Assembly: GCF_009766005.1 (NCBI RefSeq)
Contig: NZ_LMUK01000027.1
Location: forward strand, 43,637 to 107,636
Length of the DNA: 64,000 nt
From: Bradyrhizobium sp. S69
GTDB lineage: Bacteria > Pseudomonadota > Alphaproteobacteria > Rhizobiales > Xanthobacteraceae
Reading direction: 5' to 3'
The position numbers and the translations under genes are program-made. Below, piece after piece: positions 34,593 through 43,546 of the stretch (position 1 is its first letter; the number at the start of each line of letters is the position of its first letter). The notes beneath the pieces were generated by a model. The model saw only the letters and a program-made list of their open reading frames with translations, searched no databases and was not told the DNA's origin.

Positions 34593-36953
34593 TCAGGCGA
34601 TGGAGCGCGAGGAGACCACGAGCGTCGGTTCGTCGACGGAGCGGCGGCCGTGCGAAACATTCAGCAACTGACGCAGCCTTGTCGCCGGGACCGGCCGGCT
34701 GAACAGATAGCCCTGCCCCTCGCTCACCGTGCCGTCGGCGCTGATCAATTCGAGTTGCTCGTTGGTCTCGATGCCTTCGACCACGACCGACATACCGAGA
34801 TCGGCGGAGAGCCGCGCCACGCCGCGCAACAGCGTCAAGGGGCGGTCGGTGTCGATGCCCTCCAGGAAGGAGCGATCGATCTTCACTTTCTGCAATGGGA
34901 AATTGTGCAGATAGCTCAGGCTCGAATAGCCGGTGCCGAAATCGTCCAGCGAGATCCGCACGCCGATCGCCCGCAACTGCGACAGCACGTCATGGGTCAA
35001 CTGCGTGTTGCGCAGCAGCGAGGATTCGGTGATTTCGATTTCGAGACGGTTCGCGGGCATGCCGGAGACTTCGAGCGCATAGCGAACCTCGCTCAGCACG
35101 TCCCGCTGATGGAATTGATGCGGCGAGAAATTGACCGCGACGCTGACGGCTTCCGGCCATTTCATGCACTCCATGCAGGCCTTGCGCAGGATCCAGCGTC
35201 CGAGATCGACGATCAGGCCCATGTCCTCGGCGACCGGGATGATGTCGATCGGGGAGACCGTGCCGCGCAGCGGATGATTCCAGCGCAGCAGCGCTTCGCA
35301 GGTCGAGATCCGGCCGGATTTCAGATTGACCAGCGGCTGGTAGAACAGCTCGAATTCCTCGTTGGCCAGCGCCTTGCGCAGGTCCAGTTCGAGAATGCGG
35401 CGCGACTCGACGGTCAGCGCCATCTCCTCGCGGAAGAAACAGAAGGTGCCACGGCCATCCGCCTTGGCGCGGTAGAGCGCCATATCGGCGTTCTTGAGCA
35501 ACGTGTCCGCGCTGACGCCCGGCGACGTCATCGCGATGCCGACGCTGGCGCCGATCTCGACCAGGTGATTGTCGATCTTGTAGCGCTCGCTCAGATGATC
35601 GACGATGCGCCGGGCAAGACCGGCGGCGTCGTCATTCGATTTGATATTCTGCTGAAACACCACAAATTCGTCGCCGCCGAACCGCGCGACGAAGTCCTCC
35701 GGGCGCAGCATTTCGCGCAAGCGATCGGCCACCGCGCACAGCAATTGGTCGCCACAGGGATGACCCAACGTGTCGTTGACCTGCTTGAACTGATCGAGGT
35801 CGACAAACAGCAGCGCCGAGCACGATTCGGCGTCATCCTGCAGCGCCAGCAGGCGCCCGATCTCGTCGCGGAAATTGACCCGGTTGGGAAGCGCCGTCAG
35901 TTCGTCGTAGCGCGCCAGATGGCTGATCCGCTCTTCCGCGTTGCGCCGCTCGGTGATGTCCTCCACCAGCACGACGGTGCCGCCATCGGCCATCGGCTGG
36001 AACGCCCAGGACAGCGACCGGGCGCGTATCACGTCGGGATCGGTCGTGATCATATCCTTGGTCTGCGTATCCTCGATCTCGGCGAGAATCATCTTGCCGC
36101 TCACCGCCGAGACCGATCCGGCGCCGACGCAAGCCGCAATGATGGCAGCCGCATTCGCACCATGCTGCACGAGATCCTCGGACAGTTCCATCATCTCGGC
36201 GAAGCGATGGTTCATCACCGCGAGGCGTCCGTCGGCGGCGAACATGCACAGTCCGTGCGGCATATTGTTCAAAGCGGTGTCGAACTGGCCGGCCAGCGCC
36301 GCCTCGCGCTCACGCGCCACGAGCGCCTGCATGAATATCTTGTGTAGATTGGCCGAGATATGCGTGAGCGCCAAAACAAACGCGGTGCACACGACCGCCA
36401 TTCCCGCGTAATAGAGCGTGCCATGTAACGCCAGCGCGACGACAGTCGGACCGAAGCAAAGCACCACCTGTAGCTGAAATATCCACTGCTTGCCGTAGGC
36501 CCTGCCCGCCCCTCCCGCCGCCAGCCCGGTGGTGACGGACAGGCAAATCATATGGGCCACAGCGTCATCGGTGCTCAAAAGAGTGGTCGCGCACCATATG
36601 CCGATCGCCGCGGGCTGGATCATCGCGCGGATCTGAAAGCGCTTCTTCCGATGCTCTGCTTCATCGCCGGTCAGGGCCGACGTGCGCGCATGGTATCGGT
36701 GCAAGTCGACCATCCGGACAGCGCCGGTCGCGATGAGAAGCCCGACACACGCCCAGATCGGATATTCTCCGGTCTTCAGCGCAGTCATGGTCGCTGCAAA
36801 GACGGCGAACACGATGCCCGCGAGCAGCGTCGCGGCTGTTTCGAACAGCGAATCGACCAACGCCGCGCGAATCAGCGGCGATATCTCCTCGACCGGTACT
36901 TCCCGCTGACTGGCAAGCTGCATGTTCAGACGCGCGTCCTTCTCAGCGCGCAC
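34593..36953 (-). CDS. GGDEF-EAL cyclic-di-GMP enzyme with membrane sensor
   Basis: A 786-residue membrane-anchored protein that could make and break cyclic-di-GMP. About six membrane helices (residues 35-215) are followed by a PAS-like domain (ALNNMPHGLCMFAADGRLAVMN). A GGDEF domain has an intact GGDEF (about 425-429) preceded by an RPED inhibitory site at the proper five-residue spacing. An EAL domain begins with EALLRW (about 551), NFSP, EITE, DDFGTGYSS, KIDRSF and VVEGIE. All metal and catalytic residues I can check are present, so either or both activities may be real. A later start (MQLASQ, 36923) is possible. It sits between tolB and the FeeM-like gene. Confidence 0.92.
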   Translation of the reverse strand: MRAEKDARLNMQLASQREVPVEEISPLIRAALVDSLFETAATLLAGIVFAVFAATMTALKTGEYPIWACVGLLIATGAVRMVDLHRYHARTSALTGDEAEHRKKRFQIRAMIQPAAIGIWCATTLLSTDDAVAHMICLSVTTGLAAGGAGRAYGKQWIFQLQVVLCFGPTVVALALHGTLYYAGMAVVCTAFVLALTHISANLHKIFMQALVAREREAALAGQFDTALNNMPHGLCMFAADGRLAVMNHRFAEMMELSEDLVQHGANAAAIIAACVGAGSVSAVSGKMILAEIEDTQTKDMITTDPDVIRARSLSWAFQPMADGGTVVLVEDITERRNAEERISHLARYDELTALPNRVNFRDEIGRLLALQDDAESCSALLFVDLDQFKQVNDTLGHPCGDQLLCAVADRLREMLRPEDFVARFGGDEFVVFQQNIKSNDDAAGLARRIVDHLSERYKIDNHLVEIGASVGIAMTSPGVSADTLLKNADMALYRAKADGRGTFCFFREEMALTVESRRILELDLRKALANEEFELFYQPLVNLKSGRISTCEALLRWNHPLRGTVSPIDIIPVAEDMGLIVDLGRWILRKACMECMKWPEAVSVAVNFSPHQFHQRDVLSEVRYALEVSGMPANRLEIEITESSLLRNTQLTHDVLSQLRAIGVRISLDDFGTGYSSLSYLHNFPLQKVKIDRSFLEGIDTDRPLTLLRGVARLSADLGMSVVVEGIETNEQLELISADGTVSEGQGYLFSRPVPATRLRQLLNVSHGRRSVDEPTLVVSSRSIA

Positions 36954-37109
36954 TTTTACCTGCGGCAGATGAAGTCTTTCTGAGGGAATATCGTTACCGA
37001 GATATTGCTTTTTATCCCGGCAAACGAAAATATGCGTGCTAAATCAGCAAGCTAGGCAAGCTTTGCCGGGGCGTGGCCCGCTACCGGCGCAGCTTGTGGG
37101 CCTTTCCGG

Positions 37110-38474
37110 TCAGGACAACAGCGGCGACCAGGCCGGATCGGACGCGAAACCCGGGGTCGGGACGCGCTGCTCGAAGCGTCCGGAAATATCCACCGTGAAC
37201 AGCGACGCGCCGTCATTGCCGCCAGGATCTCGGAAGAACATCAGGACTCGGCCGTTCGGCGCAAAGGTCGGGCCTTCGTTGTGGAAACTGGAGGTCAGAA
37301 TCCGTTCGCCCGAGCCGTCCGGCTTGATGATGCCGATCGAAAACTGGCCGCCGCCTTGTTTGGTGAAGGCGATGTAGTCGCCACGCGGCGACCACACCGG
37401 GGTCGAATAGCTGCCGTCGCCGAACGAGATACGCTGCGCCGGCCCGCCGGCTGCCGGCATCACGTAGATCTGCGGCTTGCCGCCGCGATCGGATTCGAAG
37501 CACAGCCGCGATCCGTCCGGCGCGTAGGACGGCGAGGTATCGATCGCCGGCGTGTCGGTCAGCCGCGTGGTAGATTTCGAACGCAAATCCATCACGAACA
37601 GATTCGAATTGCCGCCCTGCTGCAGGCTCATGACGATGCGCTGGCCATCGGGCGAGAACCGCGGCGAGAACGACATGCCCGGGAAATTGCCGACGATCTC
37701 GCGCTGCCCGGTCTCGATGTTGAGCAGGTAGACCCGCGGGTCGCCCTGGCCGAATTCCATGTAGGTGATCTCCTGGGTCGACGGCGAGAACCGCGGCGTC
37801 AGCACGAGATCGGAGCCCTTGGTCAAATAGCGGACATTGGCGCCGTCCTGATCCATCAAGGCGAGCCGCTTGACCCGCCGCAGGGCGGGCCCGCTTTCGT
37901 CGACGAACACCACGCGGCTGTCGAAATAACCCTTCTCGCCGGTCAGCCGCTCATAGATCTGATCGGAAATGATGTGGGCGATCCGCCGCCAATATTCCGG
38001 CGAGGTGAAATATTGCTGGCCGGTCAATTGCTGGCCGGTGGCGACGTCCCAGAGCCGGAATTCCGCTTTCAGCCGGCCGTCGGGCTGGCGGGTCATGCGG
38101 CCGGTCACCAGCGCCTGCGCGTTGATGGTCTTCCAGTTGGCGAATTGCGGCGCGGTGTCGATGTTGGTGATGTGTTCGATATAGGCGGCCGGATCGATCG
38201 GGTTGAACAGCCCGCTGCGCTTGAGATTGTTGGTGATGACTTGCGTCACGCCAGCGCCGACCTCGGCATCCGCCGGCGTTCCCGCCACGAAATTCGGGAT
38301 CGCGATCGGTAGCGCAACGAAATCGCCCTCGGGGATGGGGACGCGCTTCGGAGCCTGGCCGAAAGCATGCCGCACGCCGCCGCCTGTCAGCACGCCGAGC
38401 GAGGCTATTCCGGAAACGATCTGCCGGCGGCTCGGGCGGAACGGTATCTCACGCAATCCATCTTTTTGGGTCAT
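37110..38474 (-). CDS. tolB: Tol-Pal translocation protein TolB
   Basis: Periplasmic partner of Pal with a C-terminal six-bladed beta-propeller. The 454-residue product has a twin-arginine-like signal ([17 protein letters not shown]), an N-terminal domain starting near [19 protein letters not shown], and repeated propeller motifs such as [37 protein letters not shown] and [16 protein letters not shown]. Length is normal. It follows tolA with a 63-bp gap and is in one operon with tolQ, tolR and tolA. The next downstream genes are not pal but a cyclic-di-GMP gene and an acyltransferase gene. Confidence 0.96.
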   Translation of the reverse strand: MTQKDGLREIPFRPSRRQIVSGIASLGVLTGGGVRHAFGQAPKRVPIPEGDFVALPIAIPNFVAGTPADAEVGAGVTQVITNNLKRSGLFNPIDPAAYIEHITNIDTAPQFANWKTINAQALVTGRMTRQPDGRLKAEFRLWDVATGQQLTGQQYFTSPEYWRRIAHIISDQIYERLTGEKGYFDSRVVFVDESGPALRRVKRLALMDQDGANVRYLTKGSDLVLTPRFSPSTQEITYMEFGQGDPRVYLLNIETGQREIVGNFPGMSFSPRFSPDGQRIVMSLQQGGNSNLFVMDLRSKSTTRLTDTPAIDTSPSYAPDGSRLCFESDRGGKPQIYVMPAAGGPAQRISFGDGSYSTPVWSPRGDYIAFTKQGGGQFSIGIIKPDGSGERILTSSFHNEGPTFAPNGRVLMFFRDPGGNDGASLFTVDISGRFEQRVPTPGFASDPAWSPLLS

Positions 38475-38537
38475 TTTTATAGGCGCTTCATTTCACGTTT
38501 GCGGTCGCCGACGGGCGGCCATTCTCAAGTTTTTTGC

Positions 38538-39473
38538 TCAAGTCTTATGGTCGGTGAACACCGGTGCAAAATATTTCCATTCGTCGAAATAGGCCGCGGG
38601 CAGATTATACGGCTGGCATTCGATGATCGCGCGCAGCGCACTCTCCTGATAGACCCGCAGGTACGGCGTGGCCGGCGTTCCTTCCGGAATCGGTGCGCCT
38701 TCCAGCGTGCCGTCGCGCTTCAGCCGGATATCGAAAACGATCTCGGGATTTTGGCTCTCGATACCGCCAAAGGGCTTCTTCCAGCAGCGTTCGACCTGGG
38801 ACTGGAACATCGTGCCCCAGGTCGCCGAGTTATCCGCGGCCTTGCCATGGGAGAGGCCGAGCGCAGCGTTGGAATTCAGCGTGTCGCCGGCGATCGCCTG
38901 CCGGGTCGGGTCGCGCTTGTCGAGCAGCGCTGCGATCTTGGTCTGATCGAAGGATCGTTCCGTCTTCGGCTTCGGCGGTTGCGGGGGCGCTGCCTGGGCA
39001 ACCGGCTTCGGCGGCGGTTTCTTCTCTTCCTTCTTCAGGGCTTCCGCGATCGGGTCGACCTTGGGCGGATCGGGCTTCTTCTCGATCGGCTTCGGCTCTT
39101 CCTTTGGCTTGGCTTCCGCGACCGGTTTTGGCGGATCCGGTTTTTTCTCGACCGGCTTTTCCTCGACCTTGGGGGTCGGCGGCGGCGAGGCGTCGGTCAC
39201 CACCGGCGGCTTTTCGCTGATCTTGCCGACCGCGTCATCGACCGGCCTGGCTTCGGCGACCTTTTCCGCCAGCGGCTTCGGATTTTCCTTCTTGCCGGTT
39301 TTCATGCCGGCGGTGACATGGGCAAGCTGGTCGGCGGAAATGACGTCAACCGGCAAGGATTCTTCCGGCATGGATTCGAAGGCTTTGGACGAGAACGACA
39401 CCAGCCCCCAGCCGATCACGAGGACGTGCAGGGCCACAGACGCAACCAGTGTCTTGTCGACCTTCACCTTCAC
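38538..39473 (-). CDS. tolA: Tol-Pal protein TolA
   Basis: Inner-membrane protein that spans the periplasm from TolQR to TolB and Pal. The 311-residue product has a single N-terminal helix (about residues 9-28, SVALHVLVIGWGLVSF), a long Lys/Pro/Glu-rich stalk with repeated KKPDPPK motifs (about 80-190), and a TonB-like C-terminal domain (VFDIRLKRDGTLEGAPIPEGTPATPYLRVYQESALRAI). The stop of tolR lies 3 bp away, so the two are tightly coupled. Confidence 0.93.
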   Translation of the reverse strand: MKVKVDKTLVASVALHVLVIGWGLVSFSSKAFESMPEESLPVDVISADQLAHVTAGMKTGKKENPKPLAEKVAEARPVDDAVGKISEKPPVVTDASPPPTPKVEEKPVEKKPDPPKPVAEAKPKEEPKPIEKKPDPPKVDPIAEALKKEEKKPPPKPVAQAAPPQPPKPKTERSFDQTKIAALLDKRDPTRQAIAGDTLNSNAALGLSHGKAADNSATWGTMFQSQVERCWKKPFGGIESQNPEIVFDIRLKRDGTLEGAPIPEGTPATPYLRVYQESALRAIIECQPYNLPAAYFDEWKYFAPVFTDHKT

Positions 39474-39476
39474 CCG

Positions 39477-39929
<453 letters not shown>

Positions 39930-39970
39930 GATCTGGTGCTCACCATGCGCTCACAATAATATACCGCTCC

Positions 39971-40684
39971 TCACGCCCGCTCGTCGATCTGGCGCGACAG
40001 GATCGCTGAAAATTCGTCGGCGAACCCCTCCAACCGCTGGGCCTGCCGGTTCACCTCGGATGTGAACTTATTGTAGAAAATAGTCGCTGGAATGGCCGCG
40101 ATAAGGCCGATTGCGGTGGCAAACAGCGCCTCCGCGATGCCCGGCGCCACCACCGCCAGCGAGGTGTTCTTCGAGGCGGCGATCGACTGGAAGCTCGACA
40201 TAATGCCCCAGACCGTGCCGAACAGGCCGACAAAGGGGCCGGCCGAGCCGACCGTGGCCAGCACCAGCAGCCGGCGTTCCAGCCGCTCGATCTCGCGGGA
40301 GATCGAGACGTTCATCACCTTGTCGATCCGCATCTGAAGGCCGGCAAAGGACCGCGCCTGGCTTTCGAACGACCGCTTCCATTCGCGCATCGCCGCGACG
40401 AAACAGGCCGCCATCGACTGCGTCGGTTTGGCCGACAGCGCGCGGTAGAGTTCCTCGATCGACTGGCCGGACCAGAATGCCTGCTCGAAGCGATCCATCG
40501 CCCGCTTGGTGCGCGAATAGAGGATGATCTTGTCGATCGAGATCGCCCACACCCAGACCGAGCAGGCCAGCAGCCCCAGCATCACCACCTTGACGATCAA
40601 GGCGGCCTGCAGAAATAGGGCAATCAACGACACGTCGCTCGACGCGATCGGCAAGGCTGACTGAGCCACGTCGGCCGGATTCAT
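39971..40684 (-). CDS. tolQ: Tol-Pal protein TolQ
   Basis: ExbB-like proton channel subunit, first gene of the tolQRAB operon. The 237-residue product has three membrane helices: IALFLQAALIVKVVMLGLLACSVWVW near the N-terminus, then ATVGSAGPFVGLFGTVWGIMSSFQS, and APGIAEALFATAIGLIAAIPATIFYN. The last two are the family signatures lining the channel. Start at MNPADVAQS; a longer frame upstream (to 40732) lacks conserved sequence. In most relatives ybgC is next upstream; here it is about 17 kb away. Confidence 0.96.
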   Translation of the reverse strand: MNPADVAQSALPIASSDVSLIALFLQAALIVKVVMLGLLACSVWVWAISIDKIILYSRTKRAMDRFEQAFWSGQSIEELYRALSAKPTQSMAACFVAAMREWKRSFESQARSFAGLQMRIDKVMNVSISREIERLERRLLVLATVGSAGPFVGLFGTVWGIMSSFQSIAASKNTSLAVVAPGIAEALFATAIGLIAAIPATIFYNKFTSEVNRQAQRLEGFADEFSAILSRQIDERA

Positions 40685-41002
40685 GATCGGTATCCTCTCA
40701 ACGTCCCAAAATCCCCGGAGGCCAGCAGCCACCGGTTCCCCGGCCGCGCGTCAGGCGCACTGGCCAAGCGCCAGCGCGAAAACCCTTATTGTGTCGCATG
40801 GGAGGCCCGTCCAAAGCCGAGGCCTGCATCCCCTGCCAACATGTCAAAACGAGGGCTGTCAGCGCGTCCGTAACTCGCTAACCAGACGCTAATCATGGTT
40901 AAGGCGGAGTTACCACGGCGGATTTTTGCCCTGTGGCAAAACGACGGCGAAGCCCATAAACAGGCATTTCCCGGGTTGATGGCTCGAGGCGCCCAAAACA
41001 AA
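40685..41002. other. Intergenic region upstream of tolQ
   Basis: About 320 bp that should contain the tol operon promoter. No gene or clear repeat seen. Confidence 0.5.
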
Positions 41003-41032
41003 GCCGCCCGTCTGCTTTCGCAAACGGGCGGC
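40991..41032 (-). terminator. Terminator of the DUF2852 gene
   Basis: Read on the minus strand: GCCGCCCG, a 14-base loop, CGGGCGGC, then TTTGTTTTGGGC. A stem of eight GC-rich pairs followed by a T-rich tail, 75 bp beyond the DUF2852 stop. Confidence 0.85.
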
Positions 41033-41107
41033 CATGGGGCCGTCAGACTGATGGGGGCATTAGCCTGAGGCTTGGACCTTCATTCAACGCTCGGTCACGC
41101 GTCCGGC

Positions 41108-41584
41108 TTAGCCCTGCGGCTGGCCATCCGACTGGGCGGCAGGCCGGGGGCGGTGTTGCGCCATGAACTGGTCGAACTGTTCCTTGTCCTTGGCGTGACG
41201 CAGCCGATCGAGGAAATCCTTGAATTCGGTCTGCTCCTCCTCGAGGCGCTTCAGCGTCTCGACGCGGTATTCGTCGAAGGCGCGGTTGCCGCTCGAGGGC
41301 GGGCCGAACCCACCGAAGCCGAAGCCGCGGCGCTCCATGTGGCCACGCATGCGCTCCATCTTGTACTGCATCCGCTCCATTTTATTCTGCCAACGATCCT
41401 GATGACTCCAGCAACCCATGCTCGTTCTCCTCAGTGTGAAAAACAGGAAGGCAAGACCAACCGGCCACCAGAACACGAAGCCAAGAATGGTCGCGATCAC
41501 CATGCCGGGGTGAATATGCATACGTGGGCGATAAGGCTCTTCAGTGGGCCCGCGCCATTGATTGACATCTGCGGTGTAGGCCAT
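41108..41584 (-). CDS. DUF2852 family membrane protein
   Basis: A 158-residue protein with one strong membrane segment (MVIATILGFVFWWPVGLAFLFF) after a short N-terminus, then a basic, Met/Arg-rich cytoplasmic stretch (KMERMQYKMERMRGHMERRGFGFGG) and a coiled C-terminal helix (RVETLKRLEEEQTEFKDFLDRLRHAKDKEQFDQF). This is the DUF2852 family; function unknown. Start at MAYTADV with GAAGGA close upstream. A 19-bp dyad at 41617-41635 lies in its promoter region and matches one at the neighbouring TetR gene, so expression is probably repressed by that TetR protein. Confidence 0.87.
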   Translation of the reverse strand: MAYTADVNQWRGPTEEPYRPRMHIHPGMVIATILGFVFWWPVGLAFLFFTLRRTSMGCWSHQDRWQNKMERMQYKMERMRGHMERRGFGFGGFGPPSSGNRAFDEYRVETLKRLEEEQTEFKDFLDRLRHAKDKEQFDQFMAQHRPRPAAQSDGQPQG

Positions 41585-41616
41585 TTCCTTCTCCGTGACG
41601 GCGACATGCCGTGTGA

Positions 41617-41635
41617 ATGTAAATAACATTTACAT
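41617..41635. promoter_or_regulatory. TetR-type operator in front of the DUF2852 gene
   Basis: Perfect dyad ATGTAAAT-AAC-ATTTACAT, beginning 32 bases upstream of the DUF2852 start codon. It matches 15 of 19 positions of the dyad over the TetR gene start at 42431-42449. Confidence 0.65.
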
Positions 41636-41688
41636 ACCTAAACCACGGCTGGTTTTTGTCAAGCCGGGCACCGGCCCCGCTTTGAAAT

Positions 41689-42432
41689 TTATTTTGGGGT
41701 GCCCCAAGGGCCTGAAGGTGGGCCTGAAGGGGGGATAGGGGGCGGCGTGGCGGGCTTCTGACCGGCCGGGTCGTTTGGCGCCGCGGCGCTGGGCGCGGTC
41801 GAAAAGCCGAGGCCGCGCAGATAAATCAAGACCTCGGCTTCCAGCAGATCTTCCGCCGACATCGGCAGCTTGCGGCGGGCCGCATCGCCCCGCGCGAACA
41901 GCGACGCCACGCCGTGCGACATCGACCAGATATGCAGCGCCATCATCAAAGCCGGCGGGCGTGGCGTGCCCGCCGGCGCCAATGCCGCGAGGCGCTCGGC
42001 AGCGGCGCGGATGACCGCGAAAGCGCGCTCGCTTGCTGCAAGCAGCGCAGGATTGAGGTCGACCGCGAGCCCTGATTCAAACATCGCCGAATAGAACGCC
42101 GGCTCGCCGCGCGCAAAAGCAAGATAGGCCTTGCCGACCCGCTCGAACGCGCTGACGGTATCCGGACGTCCATCGTCCCACGCCGCTGCCAGCGCCTGCT
42201 CGAACTGCTCGAAGCCGCGTTCGGCGATGCTGGAAAGCAGTTCGTCGCGGTCGCGAAAATGCCGGTAGGGTGCTGCGGGGCTGACGCCCGCCAACCGTGC
42301 GGCATCGGCAAAGGTGAACCCGGCAGGGCCCTTCTTCGCGATCAGCTCGAGCGCTGCCCGCTGCAACGCCTCTTTCAGATTACCGTGGTGGTAGCCGCGC
42401 TCGGCGCGGCTGTCTTCCTTGCGCCAGCTCAT
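41689..42432 (-). CDS. TetR/AcrR-family regulator with WHG-type C-terminus
   Basis: A 247-residue repressor. The N-terminus reads GYHHGNLKEALQRAALELIAKKG, followed by the helix-turn-helix FADAARLAGVSPAAPYRHFRDRDELLSSI. The GYHHGNL opening and the WSMSHGVASLFARGD segment near residue 190 identify the TetR subgroup with the WHG (TetR_C) ligand domain. The last 40 residues are Pro/Ala-rich. A 19-bp dyad covers the start codon, indicating autorepression, and a similar dyad precedes the DUF2852 gene downstream. It lies 57 bp after the DGPF pair and could also be reached by their transcript. Confidence 0.9.
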   Translation of the reverse strand: MSWRKEDSRAERGYHHGNLKEALQRAALELIAKKGPAGFTFADAARLAGVSPAAPYRHFRDRDELLSSIAERGFEQFEQALAAAWDDGRPDTVSAFERVGKAYLAFARGEPAFYSAMFESGLAVDLNPALLAASERAFAVIRAAAERLAALAPAGTPRPPALMMALHIWSMSHGVASLFARGDAARRKLPMSAEDLLEAEVLIYLRGLGFSTAPSAAAPNDPAGQKPATPPPIPPSGPPSGPWGTPK

Positions 42433-42452
42433 GTGAAGGACTTTTACATGAG
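42428..42452. promoter_or_regulatory. TetR-type operator over its own start codon
   Basis: CTCATGT...ACATGAG, with the 19-bp core ATGTGAAGGACTTTTACAT at 42431-42449. The start codon of the TetR gene (minus strand, 42430-42432) is inside the left arm. The core aligns with the DUF2852 dyad without gaps. Confidence 0.6.
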
Positions 42453-42488
42453 CCGGTCGCAAAGGTCACTAGAAACCGCCGCCGGCTG

Positions 42489-42905
42489 TTAGTTCGCCGG
42501 CCTGGCCTGCAGTTCGGTAGATCCGGCGGCCGCCTCCTGAACATCGTCAGGAAAATCCGACATTTCCATCACCTGACGGATTTCGATGACCTCGTTCTCG
42601 GAAGCCGGGCATCGCTTGGCCCAGGCGATAGCCTCCTCGCGGCAGGTGACGTCGATCATCCAGTAGCCGCCGAGCACCTCCTTGGCCTCGGCAAAGGGAC
42701 CGTCGGTCACGACCGGCTTGCCGCCGGGGAACGAAACCCGGGCGCCCATCGACGGCGGATGCAGGCCGTCGAGCGTAATCAGCACGCCGGCCTCCTTCAG
42801 CGCTTCGTTATATTTCCCCATCGCCGCGATGGCCTCGGCCGAAGGCATGGTGCCCGCCGCAGCCGTCGCATAGCCCGCCGGTATCATCAGCATCATGAAT
42901 CGCAT
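42489..42905 (-). CDS. YciI/DGPF-domain protein
   Basis: A 138-residue YCII-related protein containing the signature DGPF (VTDGPFAEAKEVLGGYWMIDV). The N-terminus MRFMMLMIPAGYATAAAGTMPSAEAIAAMGKYNEALKEAG and the IEIRQVMEMSDF region are typical of the DGPF subgroup, genes of which accompany ECF42-type sigma factors in many bacteria. The biochemical function is unknown. It is the second gene of a pair; the first (43406 start) has the same length, and the 84-bp gap has no matching promoter. Confidence 0.9.
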   Translation of the reverse strand: MRFMMLMIPAGYATAAAGTMPSAEAIAAMGKYNEALKEAGVLITLDGLHPPSMGARVSFPGGKPVVTDGPFAEAKEVLGGYWMIDVTCREEAIAWAKRCPASENEVIEIRQVMEMSDFPDDVQEAAAGSTELQARPAN

Positions 42906-42989
42906 GGTCGGTTTCCTGTGATCTGGAATTTGTCGTCATTGCGCGACATGCGTCTTCGCCGAATCCGCAAATGACGACGGTGGATGTAG

Positions 42990-43406
42990 CTATTTCTTCT
43001 CAGTCTGCGCCCGCAAACGGGCTTCCTGATCGCGCAGCTCGGGCGTTAGCGCCTCGCCGAAATCTTCCGCCGAGAAGACCTGCCGGATTTCGATCTCGGC
43101 GCCGCCGTCAAACGGCGCGCGCTTCATCCAGTCGACGGCCTCGTCGGGCGATTTGGTCTCGATCAGCCAGAAGCCGGAGACGAGATCGTTGGTCAGGTCA
43201 AACGGCCCTCGGCGCACCGCGGCCCGACCGGCGGAATATGTCAGTCGTGCGCCCTTCGAGGAAGGATGCAGGCCTTCGCCGGCCTGCATGACGCCGGCCT
43301 CGACCATTTCAGCGTTGAACTTGCCCATTGCCGCGATCAATTCCGTGCTCGGCATCACGCCGGCTTCCGAATCCTTGCTGGCCTTCACAATCACCATGAA
43401 TCGCAT
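42990..43406 (-). CDS. YciI/DGPF-like protein
   Basis: A 138-residue paralogue of the adjacent YciI-type gene. It begins MRFMVIVKASKDSEAGVMPSTELIAAMGKFNAEMVEAG. At the signature position it reads RRGPF (RGPF instead of DGPF), followed by VSGFWLIETKSPDEAVDWMKRAPF and EIEIRQVFSAEDFG. Start chosen at the ATG preceded by GGAGAG. A TGTCGG-N17-CGTC promoter lies 55 bp upstream, identical in its fixed bases to that of the ECF42-type sigma gene. First gene of a two-gene operon. Confidence 0.9.
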   Translation of the reverse strand: MRFMVIVKASKDSEAGVMPSTELIAAMGKFNAEMVEAGVMQAGEGLHPSSKGARLTYSAGRAAVRRGPFDLTNDLVSGFWLIETKSPDEAVDWMKRAPFDGGAEIEIRQVFSAEDFGEALTPELRDQEARLRAQTEKK

Positions 43407-43460
43407 CACGCTCTCCGTTTGATCCAATACCGCCGGCCATGCACCGGCGCCCATCAACAG

Positions 43461-43487
43461 GACGATTGGGGTTTTGCCGCACCGACA
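43461..43487 (-). promoter_or_regulatory. ECF42-type promoter P2 (DGPF pair)
   Basis: On the minus strand, TGTCGG, 17 bases, CGTC, ending 55 bp upstream of the first DGPF start codon. Same fixed bases and spacing as P1, P3 and P4. Confidence 0.75.
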
Positions 43488-43546
43488 ATCCGAGGGGAAT
43501 TATTTGAGGGGTAATTGCGCCAGCGTCCGATCGCCGCAGGCGGTTC

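Noticed and set aside
34650..36347. 565-codon frame antisense to the GGDEF-EAL gene
   Set aside because: Shadow frame; sense strand has intact GGDEF and EAL motifs.
42906..42989. A fifth TGTCGG-type promoter before the second DGPF gene
   Set aside because: A TGTCGC string exists but no CGTC at the required distance; the gene is likely read from the upstream promoter.
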